Of a stretch of DNA of 64,000 nt, positions 16,429-25,709 are shown one piece after another. The DNA is taken from NCBI GenBank assembly GCA_024636835.1, contig JAGXGH010000085.1, positions 24,298-88,297 on the forward strand. Direction: 5' to 3'. Position 1 is the stretch's first letter, and every line of letters starts with the position of its first letter. The notes under the pieces were generated by a model. The model was not told the DNA's origin, did not search any database, and saw only the letters and a list, made by a program, of their open reading frames with translations. The stretch is from Verrucomicrobiales bacterium. Lineage in GTDB: Bacteria; Verrucomicrobiota; Verrucomicrobiia; Verrucomicrobiales; SLCJ01. Made by a program: the position numbers and the translations under genes.

Positions 16429-18120
16429 TTAGTCATCGTAGGTCATATCGATGACCTTGGCGAGTGCACGAAGATCGGTTTTGCCTTCTGCGAGGAGGCG
16501 CAGACCGCTTTTACGAAGAGAGGGGAGACGTCCGTCTTCTTGGATTCGTTGTTCGAGTTCGTATGGGCTGAGTGTGCCCTTGGAGAGTTCGTCGGATACG
16601 GACGGACTGATAGGAATGATTTCCAGGATTGCGGTTCGTCCTTTGTAGCCGGTGCTATTGCATTCCGAGCATCCATTTGGAGCGCGCTCGTAAACTTCGC
16701 GATCAGCCCATTCTTCTCCAAGGTTAAAGATGCGCCTGTCTTCGGCGATGATGCCTGATAGCTTCACTTTACAGTTGGTGCAGAGTTGTTTGCAGAGACG
16801 TTGAGCGCACGCGGCTTTGAGGGTTTGAGCGATTTTCCACCGCTCCATGCCCAGTTGTTCGAAACGTTCAATGATCTGGCTCGCCCGGGGGGTGTGGACG
16901 GTAGTGAGAACCTTGTGACCGGTAATGGCAGCTTCGATGGCGAGTTCTGCGGATTCGGTGTCCCGCACCTCACCCATGAGGATGATATCGGGGTCACTTC
17001 GCATGAACGAACTGATCATGGGTTTGAATTCTTTGGCGCTCTTCAGGTCGCAGTGAGTGACGCCAGCGATCTCGTCCTCCACGGGGTTTTCCAGTGTGAG
17101 GATATTGACTTCAGGCTCGTTGAGCTCGCGAAGCATCGCATTCAAGGTGGTGGATTTACCGGACCCTGTGGGGCCGGACATGACGATGATACCTGCGGGA
17201 ACGCACATGACGCGGCGAAGTTCGAAGAGCGTTTCCGCATCGAAAGCCATGTTTCCTTTGCCTAGGGTGACACTGAGGTTTCCTTTGTCGAGCAAACGCA
17301 TCGTCACGTGATAACCACGGTAGGTGCGGTGGCGCTCGTAGCGGATGTCAATACTGCGATGGAGGTAGGAGAGGGAAAATCGTCCAGAGATACCGACGCT
17401 GGTTGAGCGCTTCTCGGTGGCGAGTTTCATCAGGTTCATCAAGAAGGCGTCGACACGGTCGCGCAGCTTCATGGGCAGTGTGGTTTTCACACCGAGGTCG
17501 CCATCGAGACGGTAACTGTAGTAGAATGATTCCTTTTCGACTTTGATGTGGACGTCGGAAACCCCGCGCTGAACGGCAGTGGCAAGCATGGTGGCTATGA
17601 GTTGTGCAATGGGCTCATCGTATTTTTTGAGAACGTCAAAGTCTTGAATGACCTCATCAGTCTCTTCGACTTCGATGGATTCCAGCTCGGACTTTCCGGG
17701 GCCAGTGGTGCTGGTGATGCTTTCGATGACCTTGGTGATCTCCGACGCCATCGTAACGACGGGGCATATTTCCAGTTCCGGATAGAGGAGGCTGAGATAA
17801 TCGTCCGGGAGTGAGTTCCAAGGGTCGGCGACGGCGACGAGTAAGGTGTCTCCCTCACGAACGAGTGGCACGAACATACCTCGGGTGAGCACTTTAGTGT
17901 CGCAGTCGGCGATAAGTGCTCCATCGGTGAGGCCGCCGATTTTTGGAAGGAAGGGCAGGTCGCGGATGGTGGCGATGCATGCCATCAGTGTGGGGCGGGT
18001 GACCTTTGAAGTGACTTGATCGTGCCCGATATTTGCCAACGCGGGTTCGTGTTCGCTCAATTTGGCGAGGATGCGTTCGCTGATACCTTCGTTGAAGGTG
18101 ATGCTATCGATTTCGATCAT
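16429..18120 (-). CDS. pilB: Type IV pilus extension ATPase (PilB/GspE family)
   Basis: 563 residues from the ATG at 18120, which overlaps the TGA of the upstream gene (ATGA), so translation is coupled. An N-terminal GspE-N-like domain precedes the ATPase core: Walker A GPTGSGKSTT, Walker B-type MGEVRDTESAELA, and His box HKVLTTVHTPRAS. Four cysteines in CKQLCTNC and CSECNSTGYKGR form the zinc site seen in PilB and GspE. It powers pilus extension at the cytoplasmic face. A longer frame from 18153 would intrude into the upstream gene. Confidence 0.92.
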   Translation of the reverse strand: MIEIDSITFNEGISERILAKLSEHEPALANIGHDQVTSKVTRPTLMACIATIRDLPFLPKIGGLTDGALIADCDTKVLTRGMFVPLVREGDTLLVAVADPWNSLPDDYLSLLYPELEICPVVTMASEITKVIESITSTTGPGKSELESIEVEETDEVIQDFDVLKKYDEPIAQLIATMLATAVQRGVSDVHIKVEKESFYYSYRLDGDLGVKTTLPMKLRDRVDAFLMNLMKLATEKRSTSVGISGRFSLSYLHRSIDIRYERHRTYRGYHVTMRLLDKGNLSVTLGKGNMAFDAETLFELRRVMCVPAGIIVMSGPTGSGKSTTLNAMLRELNEPEVNILTLENPVEDEIAGVTHCDLKSAKEFKPMISSFMRSDPDIILMGEVRDTESAELAIEAAITGHKVLTTVHTPRASQIIERFEQLGMERWKIAQTLKAACAQRLCKQLCTNCKVKLSGIIAEDRRIFNLGEEWADREVYERAPNGCSECNSTGYKGRTAILEIIPISPSVSDELSKGTLSPYELEQRIQEDGRLPSLRKSGLRLLAEGKTDLRALAKVIDMTYDD

Positions 18121-18731
18121 AATCCGAATTGTTTTTCCAGAAGGGTTTGCCAAGTGACGTAGTCGAGGCGCACGACGGTGGTGAATGGGCGGACTGGTTC
18201 AGATTTTGCGACCAAATCGGCAACGAGGTTGGCAGTGTGGAGAGCGGCTCTGGGATTGATGGATCCGACGCCGAAGACCTCGGAATCCTCTGCGAAAAGA
18301 ATTGGCGCGAGCATCGCCTTGCAGAGGGGTTTGACCTGGTCGTGGTCTTCGTAAAACGCGTTAGGTATCTGTAAGCGACCTGCAATAGGAATAAAGGGGA
18401 CGTTGCGTTTCAGTGTCTTCGCCACGGCGTTGCCGAGTTGGCGAATGAATTGTGGGATATCTCTTGGCGAGGTTGTGCTGAGACGAACAATCGTTTCGAG
18501 GATTTCGACGGATGCCTGACTTTTCAATTCTTCACTGAAGGCCGAGAAGATGTGTGTGGCCTCTTCTTCGCTCAAGTGCTTGCGCTCGATTAAACTGTCC
18601 AGAGTGGCACGAGCAACCTTCGTTTGGTGATCGCGCAGGATGGGATCAACGAAGGTGGCGTTAGGATCACTAGCATCTATGGACTGTAGTGAATCGAGGC
18701 TGCTTTCAGACGATGTAGCGGATATGGACAT
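18117..18731 (-). CDS. Unknown protein coupled to PilB
   Basis: 204 residues from the ATG at 18731, soluble, without signal peptide or membrane spans. The first 50 residues are Ser/Asp-rich; the rest is helical and then mixed (ILETIVRLSTTSPRDIPQFI, GSINPRAALHTANLVADLVA). It overlaps the PilB start by four bases. The C-terminal half may be a ligand-binding or regulatory fold, but I see no known motif. Its location suggests a cytoplasmic regulator or assembly partner of the PilB ATPase. Confidence 0.7.
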   Translation of the reverse strand: MSISATSSESSLDSLQSIDASDPNATFVDPILRDHQTKVARATLDSLIERKHLSEEEATHIFSAFSEELKSQASVEILETIVRLSTTSPRDIPQFIRQLGNAVAKTLKRNVPFIPIAGRLQIPNAFYEDHDQVKPLCKAMLAPILFAEDSEVFGVGSINPRAALHTANLVADLVAKSEPVRPFTTVVRLDYVTWQTLLEKQFGL

Positions 18732-18905
18732 TGGGTGGTTGCGTAATCTGTAAATGAGCGCTTCCAAACCGAATGTCTAGTCGCCTCAGCTTATACGTGG
18801 GAGGGGGGGGCTTCGGTCATGCGCGTGTGCGATTGATCCAGGTATGGAGTGTAATCGATCACCCATTGTATGGGTGATCGCAGTGCTTGTGAAGGTTGTG
18901 TGAGA

Positions 18906-20807
18906 CTATTCGAACATCGAACCCGAGAACTTCTTGGCCCCCGATTTGGCGGGCACGACTAGCTGACCGGTTTCTTCAGCCTTTGCCGCTTTGACAGCGC
19001 GGTAGGTGGATTCGTATTCCTCCATTTCACGGGTGAATTCATCTGAATTCGGGGATTCGCGGACGAGTTCGAGTTCCGCGTTTTCGCGTGCGTGTTCATC
19101 GCAGTCGGGAGCCATATTCCGCATCGTGTTGGGCAAATTAGTACGGTGAGCAACGCCAGGGTTCTCAGGTGAGAAGATTTCGTTGTGATCACCGTCCAGA
19201 GCGACGTTATCGTAGATCGAGTTGTTAGCGCGGAGGTTTTCCAGAGCGCTGGCTGGATCATAGGATGTCGGGGTAATGATGAATACTAGGCTGGTTTGTT
19301 CTTTCGTCGTCTCTTTGCTTTTAAAGAAGAATCCGATGAAAGGAATGTCTCCGAGAAGAGGCACTTTGTTTTCTTTTTTATTATCGGCGTATCCGTAGAA
19401 GCCGCCAATGATCAGTGAGTGCCCATTGGGCACCCGTGCAATAGCTTCGACCATCGACTCGCTGACTCGTGGATATTCGTTACCGGTATTTGCACCGGTG
19501 ATAAACTCCACGATTTGAGCGGTTCGTGGACGGAGATCCATACGAATGGTGTTGTCTGGAAGAAGCGTCGGGGTAATGGTTAAGGTGACGCCAATCTCAC
19601 GGGTAAAGCCATCCCCATCGGAGAGTGTTGGGTCGCTATCATCAATGGTGTAGCGGACTTCTTCGGTCACCGTTGATCCTGCCGATGTATTACTGGTTGT
19701 CGCCGTGATAATAGGCACACGGTCAATGATGGTGATGAGTGCCTGTTCGTTGTCTTCGGTGATGAGGGTTGGGTTAGATTTTTGGTTGGCGAGATTTCCG
19801 TCATTGAGCGCACGAAGCACAGCTTGTAGCTTGAGAGGAGAGAGGACAAGACCGTTGCCGGGAGTGGATGCACGTGTGCGGGTCGAGACGTCATTATTGG
19901 CAAACCCACTTGCTGATCCAGGCAGGATAGCACCAGTTACGCTGGTGCCGCCTGCGTCCAGATCACCAGCAAAGGCAGAACCTACGGAATCATTGGCATC
20001 GCCACGAATTAGATCTGTGGTAGTCGTTGTCACGCGATTAATCGTATCGCTGTTAGGTAGGTTGAAGATTGAGTTCAAGCTCTGCACGGCGTCAAAGGTG
20101 AGGCCGTTTTCGCCAAGAGTCGAGCTCCAGTCGACGCCGATACGGCTGGCCGCGGAGCTGGTAACACGGAGGATTTTGGTCTCGACAATGATTTGACCCT
20201 TTGGCTTGTCCAAACGATTCAAAAAGTTCTCAACACGCTCGATTCGTCGTTTGGTATCGATGACGAGGAGGGTGTTCGTTTTTGGCTCGAAGTTCACGGA
20301 CCCTGTGTTCGGTGAGAGAATGGGAATAATAATATCACGAAGTGTTTCCCAGTCTGATGGGCGGAGATACTTGAGTTGGTAGGTCCATTCTTCCTGGGGG
20401 AGTTGTTGAACATCCTGTGGGGAAAGGGCATAGACGGTATCTTCTTTATAGAAGAGTTCCAAGCCGAACTGGAAGGCAAGTGATTCCATCTGCTTGAGGG
20501 GATCGCCAGCGTTCAGGTGACCGGTAACCGTGTAGTTTGGTCCGTTTAGTGAGGCGTTGTGGAAATACTGGCGCTCCGCCTTGAGTGCGAGAAGCTGAAG
20601 CACTTCGTTGAGCTGGGCATCCTTAAGGAAAAGCCCCTCGTGAGAAGCTTCCATGGTGACACGTTCACGGTCGAGCTGTGTAGCTTCGGTTGCGCCGTTA
20701 GGAGCATCGATTGGTGGTGGTGTATCGTCCTGTTGTGCGTGAAGCGGGCTGACTAGAGCTGCACCGGCCAAGAGGGCGAGCAAGGATGTGGATCGCGTGG
20801 TTTTCAT
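18906..20807 (-). CDS. Type IV pilus secretin (Amuc_1098-type)
   Basis: 633 residues with signal peptide MKTTRSTSLLALLAGAALVSPLHA-Q. An N-terminal secretin/TonB short domain and N1-type domain (about 60-215) are followed by the secretin barrel (about 330-560), with the signature VPNGHSLIIGGFYGY and KVPLLGDIPFIGFFFKS. There are no AMIN domains, unlike classical PilQ. A C-terminal extension of some 90 charged residues (RENAELELVRES, EYESTYRAVKAAKAEE) may bind a pilotin or partner. It forms the outer-membrane pore for the pilus. In Akkermansia the corresponding gene is Amuc_1098, and the surrounding gene order matches. Confidence 0.88.
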   Translation of the reverse strand: MKTTRSTSLLALLAGAALVSPLHAQQDDTPPPIDAPNGATEATQLDRERVTMEASHEGLFLKDAQLNEVLQLLALKAERQYFHNASLNGPNYTVTGHLNAGDPLKQMESLAFQFGLELFYKEDTVYALSPQDVQQLPQEEWTYQLKYLRPSDWETLRDIIIPILSPNTGSVNFEPKTNTLLVIDTKRRIERVENFLNRLDKPKGQIIVETKILRVTSSAASRIGVDWSSTLGENGLTFDAVQSLNSIFNLPNSDTINRVTTTTTDLIRGDANDSVGSAFAGDLDAGGTSVTGAILPGSASGFANNDVSTRTRASTPGNGLVLSPLKLQAVLRALNDGNLANQKSNPTLITEDNEQALITIIDRVPIITATTSNTSAGSTVTEEVRYTIDDSDPTLSDGDGFTREIGVTLTITPTLLPDNTIRMDLRPRTAQIVEFITGANTGNEYPRVSESMVEAIARVPNGHSLIIGGFYGYADNKKENKVPLLGDIPFIGFFFKSKETTKEQTSLVFIITPTSYDPASALENLRANNSIYDNVALDGDHNEIFSPENPGVAHRTNLPNTMRNMAPDCDEHARENAELELVRESPNSDEFTREMEEYESTYRAVKAAKAEETGQLVVPAKSGAKKFSGSMFE

Positions 20808-20863
20808 TGGATGAATTGGAATGATGGAATAATTCGGGGGATATGAAATGGATGAATGACGGA

Positions 20864-21484
20864 CTAGCGTCGGTTGACGCCTTCGATGCTGTTGAGAAAG
20901 TCGTTATCGTTACGAGACTTGACGCCGGATGGACGGAAGCCGACTGGTCGTGAATATTCTTTGCCAGACGCTGTGCTCTTAAAACTGACTTGGTGTGGCT
21001 TCACGTCGGAGAGGAAAATGTCATTGCTGCCAGGAACGAGCTGACCAATGGTGATTTCCCTGACACCGAGGAGGATACTGCCTCCCCCGCTGTTGAACCC
21101 AGTGATTTCCAGGGCGTCAACCGTGGTTTTAAGCATGTCTGCGGCAGGTGCCACTGGATTGCTAGGTCCTTTATCGTCAGGGTTACTCGGTGGCGTTACG
21201 GCCACTTCCTCCGGAGGCTCTATTTCACCATCTTTGACAATACCGAGAGGATCGTAGATGCGATCTGGGTCTGCCATGGAGATCATCGTAAAGCGTGATT
21301 CGATAAACTCTTCGATGTTTGCAAGGTGCTCGTGAGCTTCACCTTGAATAGTGAGTCCGATGATTTCTGGAAGCTTAGGTGTCTCAAGCGTCTCCTCTGG
21401 TTGATCTTGGGCATGCAGGCAGGGCAGGCTTGCTACGGCGAGAAAGCAGAGGGTGGTGCGCTTGCGTGGAAGTGAAATTTTCAT
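20864..21484 (-). CDS. Periplasmic pilus-locus protein (Amuc_1099 position)
   Basis: 206 residues with signal peptide ending LHAQD. A Pro-rich linker (about 90-115) separates an N-terminal acidic part from a C-terminal beta-rich part (SILLGVREITIGQLVPGSND, HQVSFKSTASGKEYSRPVGF). Its start codon overlaps the stop of the PilO-like gene (TAATG), and the secretin follows after 56 bases. This place is where PilP sits in other bacteria, and the equivalent position in Akkermansia is Amuc_1099. A PilP-like role linking inner-membrane PilNO to the secretin is plausible but not shown; there is no lipobox. Confidence 0.75.
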   Translation of the reverse strand: MKISLPRKRTTLCFLAVASLPCLHAQDQPEETLETPKLPEIIGLTIQGEAHEHLANIEEFIESRFTMISMADPDRIYDPLGIVKDGEIEPPEEVAVTPPSNPDDKGPSNPVAPAADMLKTTVDALEITGFNSGGGSILLGVREITIGQLVPGSNDIFLSDVKPHQVSFKSTASGKEYSRPVGFRPSGVKSRNDNDFLNSIEGVNRR

Positions 21485-22026
21485 TATTTGTCCTCCTTTT
21501 CCCAGATAGTGTATGAGAGATCGAAAGTGAGTTCGTTAGCAGTTCGCTCACGCGAGATATTGAACGTGTTTACCTGCATCTGTGGTAGTCGGCTCTCGAG
21601 TTCGATGAGAACCTTCTCCATTGGGAGGTAAGTCCCCCTAAATTTGAGGGTGACTGAGGATGATGGTTGTTTAGCGCCAATCGCTAGGCGACCTGCGGTC
21701 ATTGGGCGAAAAAAGCCGGTTTGTGCCACTTGACGGAAGCTGTATTTTTCCAAAATGTTCTTCAGGTTATACTGAAGTGAGGGGCGGATGTCGGTGCTCA
21801 GCACCTTCTCCCACTCTTCGTTGGCAATGCGTTTATCACGCATCCCCGCCTGTAATTGTGTGACTTGGGCTTGCAAAGTATTGTGTTGAGCGAAGGCGGT
21901 TTCGCGCAATGCTGCTTTGGCTTTGATGTTGCCGGACACCACAATGCAGACGATGGAAAATACCACCACGAGCAGAATGGGGATCACGAACCCAAAGAGC
22001 GTGATCGACTGTTTATACTTGTTCAT
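21484..22026 (-). CDS. PilO-like inner-membrane protein (Amuc_1100 position)
   Basis: 180 residues: a short cytoplasmic N-terminus (MNKYKQSITL), one membrane span (about 10-33), a coiled-coil stretch (ALRETAFAQHNTLQAQVTQL) and a periplasmic alpha/beta domain ending LTFDLSYTIWEKEDK. This is the PilO/GspM architecture. It occupies the same slot as Amuc_1100 in the Akkermansia pilus operon, but is much shorter than that 317-residue protein. It should form part of the PilM-N-O-P alignment complex under the outer-membrane secretin. Confidence 0.75.
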   Translation of the reverse strand: MNKYKQSITLFGFVIPILLVVVFSIVCIVVSGNIKAKAALRETAFAQHNTLQAQVTQLQAGMRDKRIANEEWEKVLSTDIRPSLQYNLKNILEKYSFRQVAQTGFFRPMTAGRLAIGAKQPSSSVTLKFRGTYLPMEKVLIELESRLPQMQVNTFNISRERTANELTFDLSYTIWEKEDK

Positions 22027-22057
22027 ATGGAGAACTCAGGGAGATTGAGGAAGGTGA

Positions 22058-23830
22058 TTATGGTTGAGAAGCCTTGGTGATTGCCAGAGGATCTTTTTCG
22101 CTGAATTGCTGGGTCACTCGAATCGTAAAACGATAAGGGCAATTTTCAGGTTTGGGAACGGCAGCAAGGGGGGCGTTGCGATCGTATTGGGTGTTTTCGC
22201 TTCGCTCCACGACGACGAGAAGCTGTCTCGTTTCCGGGCTCGGGTCGAAGGAGTTGACGCCCGTGTTTTCGTAAATGGTTGTGAACACGTCTTGGATGCC
22301 GGAACGCGAGTTGAGCTTTTGTAAGAGCGCTAACGAGTCCTCGGTCGCCAATCCTGTCATTTCCCACTCGCGAGCGAAGCCTGATGTCTTTGACTTTGTG
22401 CTACTATCGACTCGGGTGGTGTATTCTACTTCATTGATGACTGCGCCTGAGTTGGCAGGGAACATCTGGGCAATCAGTTCCATCGTCGTCCAACCGGTGG
22501 AGCGGTTGGACAGCAGGTTATTCCAATGTTGGTAAGTTTTGTTGGCCCGACCTAGTTCGACGAGCTGTGCTTGAAGTGAAGCCGTCGTTTTCTCGTCGTG
22601 TTGCCAACTAGGCTCGGACATTGCGCCGATGCTACGGAAGAGGGCGAACGACAACACGGCGATGGCGACGAGGGCGAGCACAGGTTTGGCTATTTTGGAG
22701 GTATGAAGGAGTTTTAAATCATTCCAGGAGGGGAGCATGTTGGTGACCGACCTAGGCTGACTGAGGAAGTCTTGCATCGCCCATCCTTCCTGGCCGAGCA
22801 TGCGGAAGGTGTTTGAGAGTTCTACGCCTTGATATTCCTTCTGAGCGATCAGCATTTCCGGGCGGGTATCTTCGCAATGGGTTGCCGCTTCTGCGCCAGG
22901 TTTGACGATGTCGATCATCACCTCCTCCTCGAGATCAAGAGTCGCTTGCAACTGAGTGACAAGAGGTTCTATCTCCGTGGCGGTCATCGGAATTAACACG
23001 ATGCGTGGACTGACCAGTTCGTTGGCGGCAATGGCCGTGGCGAGAGTGTCGGAGAGGTTTGGTGGGTGAGGGCGTCCGCGGTGCGGCAGCGCACGGAGTT
23101 TAATCATCTCGCCTGTCGGGCTAAAAATAGCGAGGGCAGAGAATTTCAGGTAATGGAGGACGACAAGCTGTGAGTCACCAGTCGTGAAATCCAAAAACGC
23201 GGGGAGTACTGAGATGAAGGCTAGAGGTGCGCTGAGCCCTTCGGTAAGAATTGGGAAGTTACGGGCTTCACCCATCTGACGCAAAATTTCGAGAAATTCC
23301 GCATAACGATGAGAGATGGCGACAGTGGTGCAGATTGGCGGGGTGATGGCGCCTGGTGTGGGCACAACGCGCCAAGAAGTCTCCTCGGCAACGGCTGAAT
23401 CTTCACCAATGACCGCATTCGGGTTGGTGATGAGTTGTTCGTTGAGTTCCGGAAGGGCATCCCAGTCCCGGAAGTCCTCAAAGATTTCCGTGGTGGCGAA
23501 TTCGTCGGCAATGTGAAGGATGACGCCGAGGCTTTTCGCTTGCGGATGGGTGGAGAGAAGGTCGTTAACCGCCGCTTCGATAGCGTCCTGTGAGCGGAGG
23601 TTGGGTAGATTGAGTTTGGGGCCGTTTGTCCACTTTTCGTCACTGATGGAATAAACGGCGGATCGCACGCGAGGGGATCCGGTGATCCGAAGGTGCCACT
23701 GTAAATCGACCTCATGTGCTGGTCTGTGCCAGTCTTTGTTGCTGCCTCGAGATGTTTGCGCGGCGATGGTGCAGGCCTGTCGATAGGTCTGAAACGCATT
23801 GAGGTTCTCGGGATTTTCGAGTGGCTTCAC
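22058..23830 (-). CDS. PilM-PilN fusion / GspL-like assembly protein (Amuc_1101 position)
   Basis: 590 residues. Residues 1-360 form a cytoplasmic actin-like PilM-type domain; a single membrane span follows at about 380-400 (VLALVAIAVLSFALF), then a periplasmic PilN-type region with a coiled coil (SLQAQLVELGRANKTYQHWN) and an alpha/beta end. PilM and PilN are separate genes in most type IV pilus operons, so this is a fused, GspL-like form. It lies 31 bases upstream of the PilO-like gene. It should recruit PilB to the inner-membrane platform. Confidence 0.8.
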   Translation of the reverse strand: MKPLENPENLNAFQTYRQACTIAAQTSRGSNKDWHRPAHEVDLQWHLRITGSPRVRSAVYSISDEKWTNGPKLNLPNLRSQDAIEAAVNDLLSTHPQAKSLGVILHIADEFATTEIFEDFRDWDALPELNEQLITNPNAVIGEDSAVAEETSWRVVPTPGAITPPICTTVAISHRYAEFLEILRQMGEARNFPILTEGLSAPLAFISVLPAFLDFTTGDSQLVVLHYLKFSALAIFSPTGEMIKLRALPHRGRPHPPNLSDTLATAIAANELVSPRIVLIPMTATEIEPLVTQLQATLDLEEEVMIDIVKPGAEAATHCEDTRPEMLIAQKEYQGVELSNTFRMLGQEGWAMQDFLSQPRSVTNMLPSWNDLKLLHTSKIAKPVLALVAIAVLSFALFRSIGAMSEPSWQHDEKTTASLQAQLVELGRANKTYQHWNNLLSNRSTGWTTMELIAQMFPANSGAVINEVEYTTRVDSSTKSKTSGFAREWEMTGLATEDSLALLQKLNSRSGIQDVFTTIYENTGVNSFDPSPETRQLLVVVERSENTQYDRNAPLAAVPKPENCPYRFTIRVTQQFSEKDPLAITKASQP

Positions 23831-23958
23831 GTGTGGGGATTGGAAATGAAGGAAGAGAAGGGTAGCCGACCTGCGGAGAGAGTGATGTTCTCTCTGGATC
23901 CACAGGACGGCTTAGCATCCAAGGGTTGAATGCTGTTTATATTGTTTGACCGGACGAA

Positions 23959-24387
23959 TTACCAGCCAGTGACGTCGTTAGGGTAGTGAGGTTCACCAGA
24001 TGCAGCGTAATCGCAGGTGAGGAACGTGGCCGTAGCGGGGTCTGAGCCTGCAGGGAGTGAGACCGATTGGTAACCTGTTAGGTTAGGGGTGTATAATCCG
24101 CCTCCTGGGCATGTGGGCAATTCGTCCATGAATTTATTCGCACCGACGATCTCACCAATGAGGATATCAGTGCCATCCTCGACCTGTTTCATGTTTGCGT
24201 ATGAACGAACAGCAACTTGGAAGTTGCGGATGTTCAAGATGCAGTTTGAACGGTCGGCTCCGTCTTTCCATGCCCTGGCGCCAATAAAGAGGACGCTGAT
24301 CAAGGTGAGGAGGACGAGGATGACGACGGTGAGTTCAAGAAGGGTCATGCCCTTTTTGCTGCTGATTTGGTTTTTGGTTACTTTCAT
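23959..24387 (-). CDS. Type IV pilin-like protein (Amuc_1102 position)
   Basis: 142 residues. The leader MKVTKNQISSKKG precedes MTLLELTVVILVLLTLISVL, a prepilin peptidase site with Met at +1 and Glu at +5. The globular part has three cysteines (SNCILN, PTCPGG, LTCDY), two of which may pair. It lies between the PilT gene (64 bases) and the PilM-PilN gene, the position of Amuc_1102. It may be a major or minor pilin; the second pilin of the locus is at 14239-14661. Confidence 0.85.
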   Translation of the reverse strand: MKVTKNQISSKKGMTLLELTVVILVLLTLISVLFIGARAWKDGADRSNCILNIRNFQVAVRSYANMKQVEDGTDILIGEIVGANKFMDELPTCPGGGLYTPNLTGYQSVSLPAGSDPATATFLTCDYAASGEPHYPNDVTGW

Positions 24388-24451
24388 GTTTTTGTATTAG
24401 GTATTATGTTTTGTTTATTGCGGTATTTGAGAATTCCCGAATGCGGCAGGA

Positions 24452-25705
24452 CTAGAATGTCGAAGCATCGTCGCCTCGCTTCATGCGGTTGTTCTCAAAA
24501 GTCTCCAGGGTGATGAGACCCTGATTGTAAAGGTTTAGTAGTTGGTTGTCCCACTCGACGTTGCCCGAGCGGCGGATGACATCTTCCAGAGCGCGAGATC
24601 CACCATAATAGTTTGATATAGCACTGCTGCATGCGTCATCGTTATTCTGTAGGAACTCGTAGGTCAATACCCGTCCTTTCTCAGTTCTGAGAAGTCCCTG
24701 AGAAAGGATGAAGACGAGCATTTCACTCATACGACCGAGAATCGCCTCGTGTTTTTCGCGTGGGAACATCTCAAGAATACGTCCCATGGTCTTCACGGCT
24801 CCCGTTGTGTGAAGGGTAGAGATGACGAAGTGACCTGTTTGGGCGGCTTCGAGAGCGGTTTCCATCGCCGCACGATCACGGATCTCACCGAGGAGAATGA
24901 CGTGAGGAGCTTTTCGAAGCACGTCTTTCAGGCCTTGGTGGTAGCTGGCGAGGTCACGACCAACTTCCTGTTGAGTAACCAGGCCGGGGCTGGCGATTTC
25001 GAAGCCGCTGCCTTCGGGGTCGGGCATGGTCGGCGGGTACGAGTACTCGACCGGATCCTCGACGGTGACGATGTGTTTTGTGTGATTGCGGCGTAGCCAG
25101 TCGATCAATGAGGCCAGCGTCGTCGATTTGCCGGATCCAGTCGGTCCAGTGACCAATGCGAGACCAGCACGGCGCTGAACGGCGGCTTTCATGGCATCGA
25201 CCAAATCGATTGAAAGTCCGAGAACATCGAGTGCGGGGATTTCTTCGTTGAGGATACGGCAGGTGATACCGAGGCCGGATGCGCTGAAATGAGCTTGGAT
25301 ACGGAGTCGTCCACTCATCTTCCCGTGCCCGTCCATATCCACCTGTTGGCAGGCGAAGTCGGCGACGCGGTTTTTATGTAGAGCGTAGAGAACATCGGAT
25401 TCTTCCTTGGATGCTTGGAATCCGGCAAAGTTTCTATTGGTCTCTTCTTTGTGAGCAATGAGTTCGTTGAGAACTTCCAGCAGTGTCTCTTCCTTGAGCA
25501 AGCCGGGTTCGGCAATGATGCGCATGCCTTGGCTGGTTTCAACGTAGAGGAGTCGGTCCGATCGGAACTGAATGTCTGACACTCCCAGGTCTGAGGCGAT
25601 CAATAGTGACCAGCGCAACAGATCCCCACCGCTGTTCAGATTGAACGCGTTGGCTGATTGATCCACCGACAAGGTCGGGGCTGAAGCTGTGTCTGCTGCT
25701 TGCAT
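24452..25705 (-). CDS. pilT: Pilus retraction ATPase (PilT/PilU family)
   Basis: 417 residues, longer than the usual 345-370 of PilT because of an N-terminal extension. It has Walker A TGPTGSGKSTTLASL, the Asp-box region VTVEDPVEYSY, the Walker B block LLGEIRDRAAMETALEAAQT and the His box HFVISTLHTTGAVKTM. There is no zinc site, which separates it from PilB/GspE. It drives pilus retraction and so twitching or DNA uptake. Its start lies four bases from the stop of the His-rich protein gene, so both are likely in one transcript. Confidence 0.9.
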   Translation of the reverse strand: MQAADTASAPTLSVDQSANAFNLNSGGDLLRWSLLIASDLGVSDIQFRSDRLLYVETSQGMRIIAEPGLLKEETLLEVLNELIAHKEETNRNFAGFQASKEESDVLYALHKNRVADFACQQVDMDGHGKMSGRLRIQAHFSASGLGITCRILNEEIPALDVLGLSIDLVDAMKAAVQRRAGLALVTGPTGSGKSTTLASLIDWLRRNHTKHIVTVEDPVEYSYPPTMPDPEGSGFEIASPGLVTQQEVGRDLASYHQGLKDVLRKAPHVILLGEIRDRAAMETALEAAQTGHFVISTLHTTGAVKTMGRILEMFPREKHEAILGRMSEMLVFILSQGLLRTEKGRVLTYEFLQNNDDACSSAISNYYGGSRALEDVIRRSGNVEWDNQLLNLYNQGLITLETFENNRMKRGDDASTF

Positions 25706-25709
25706 TAGT

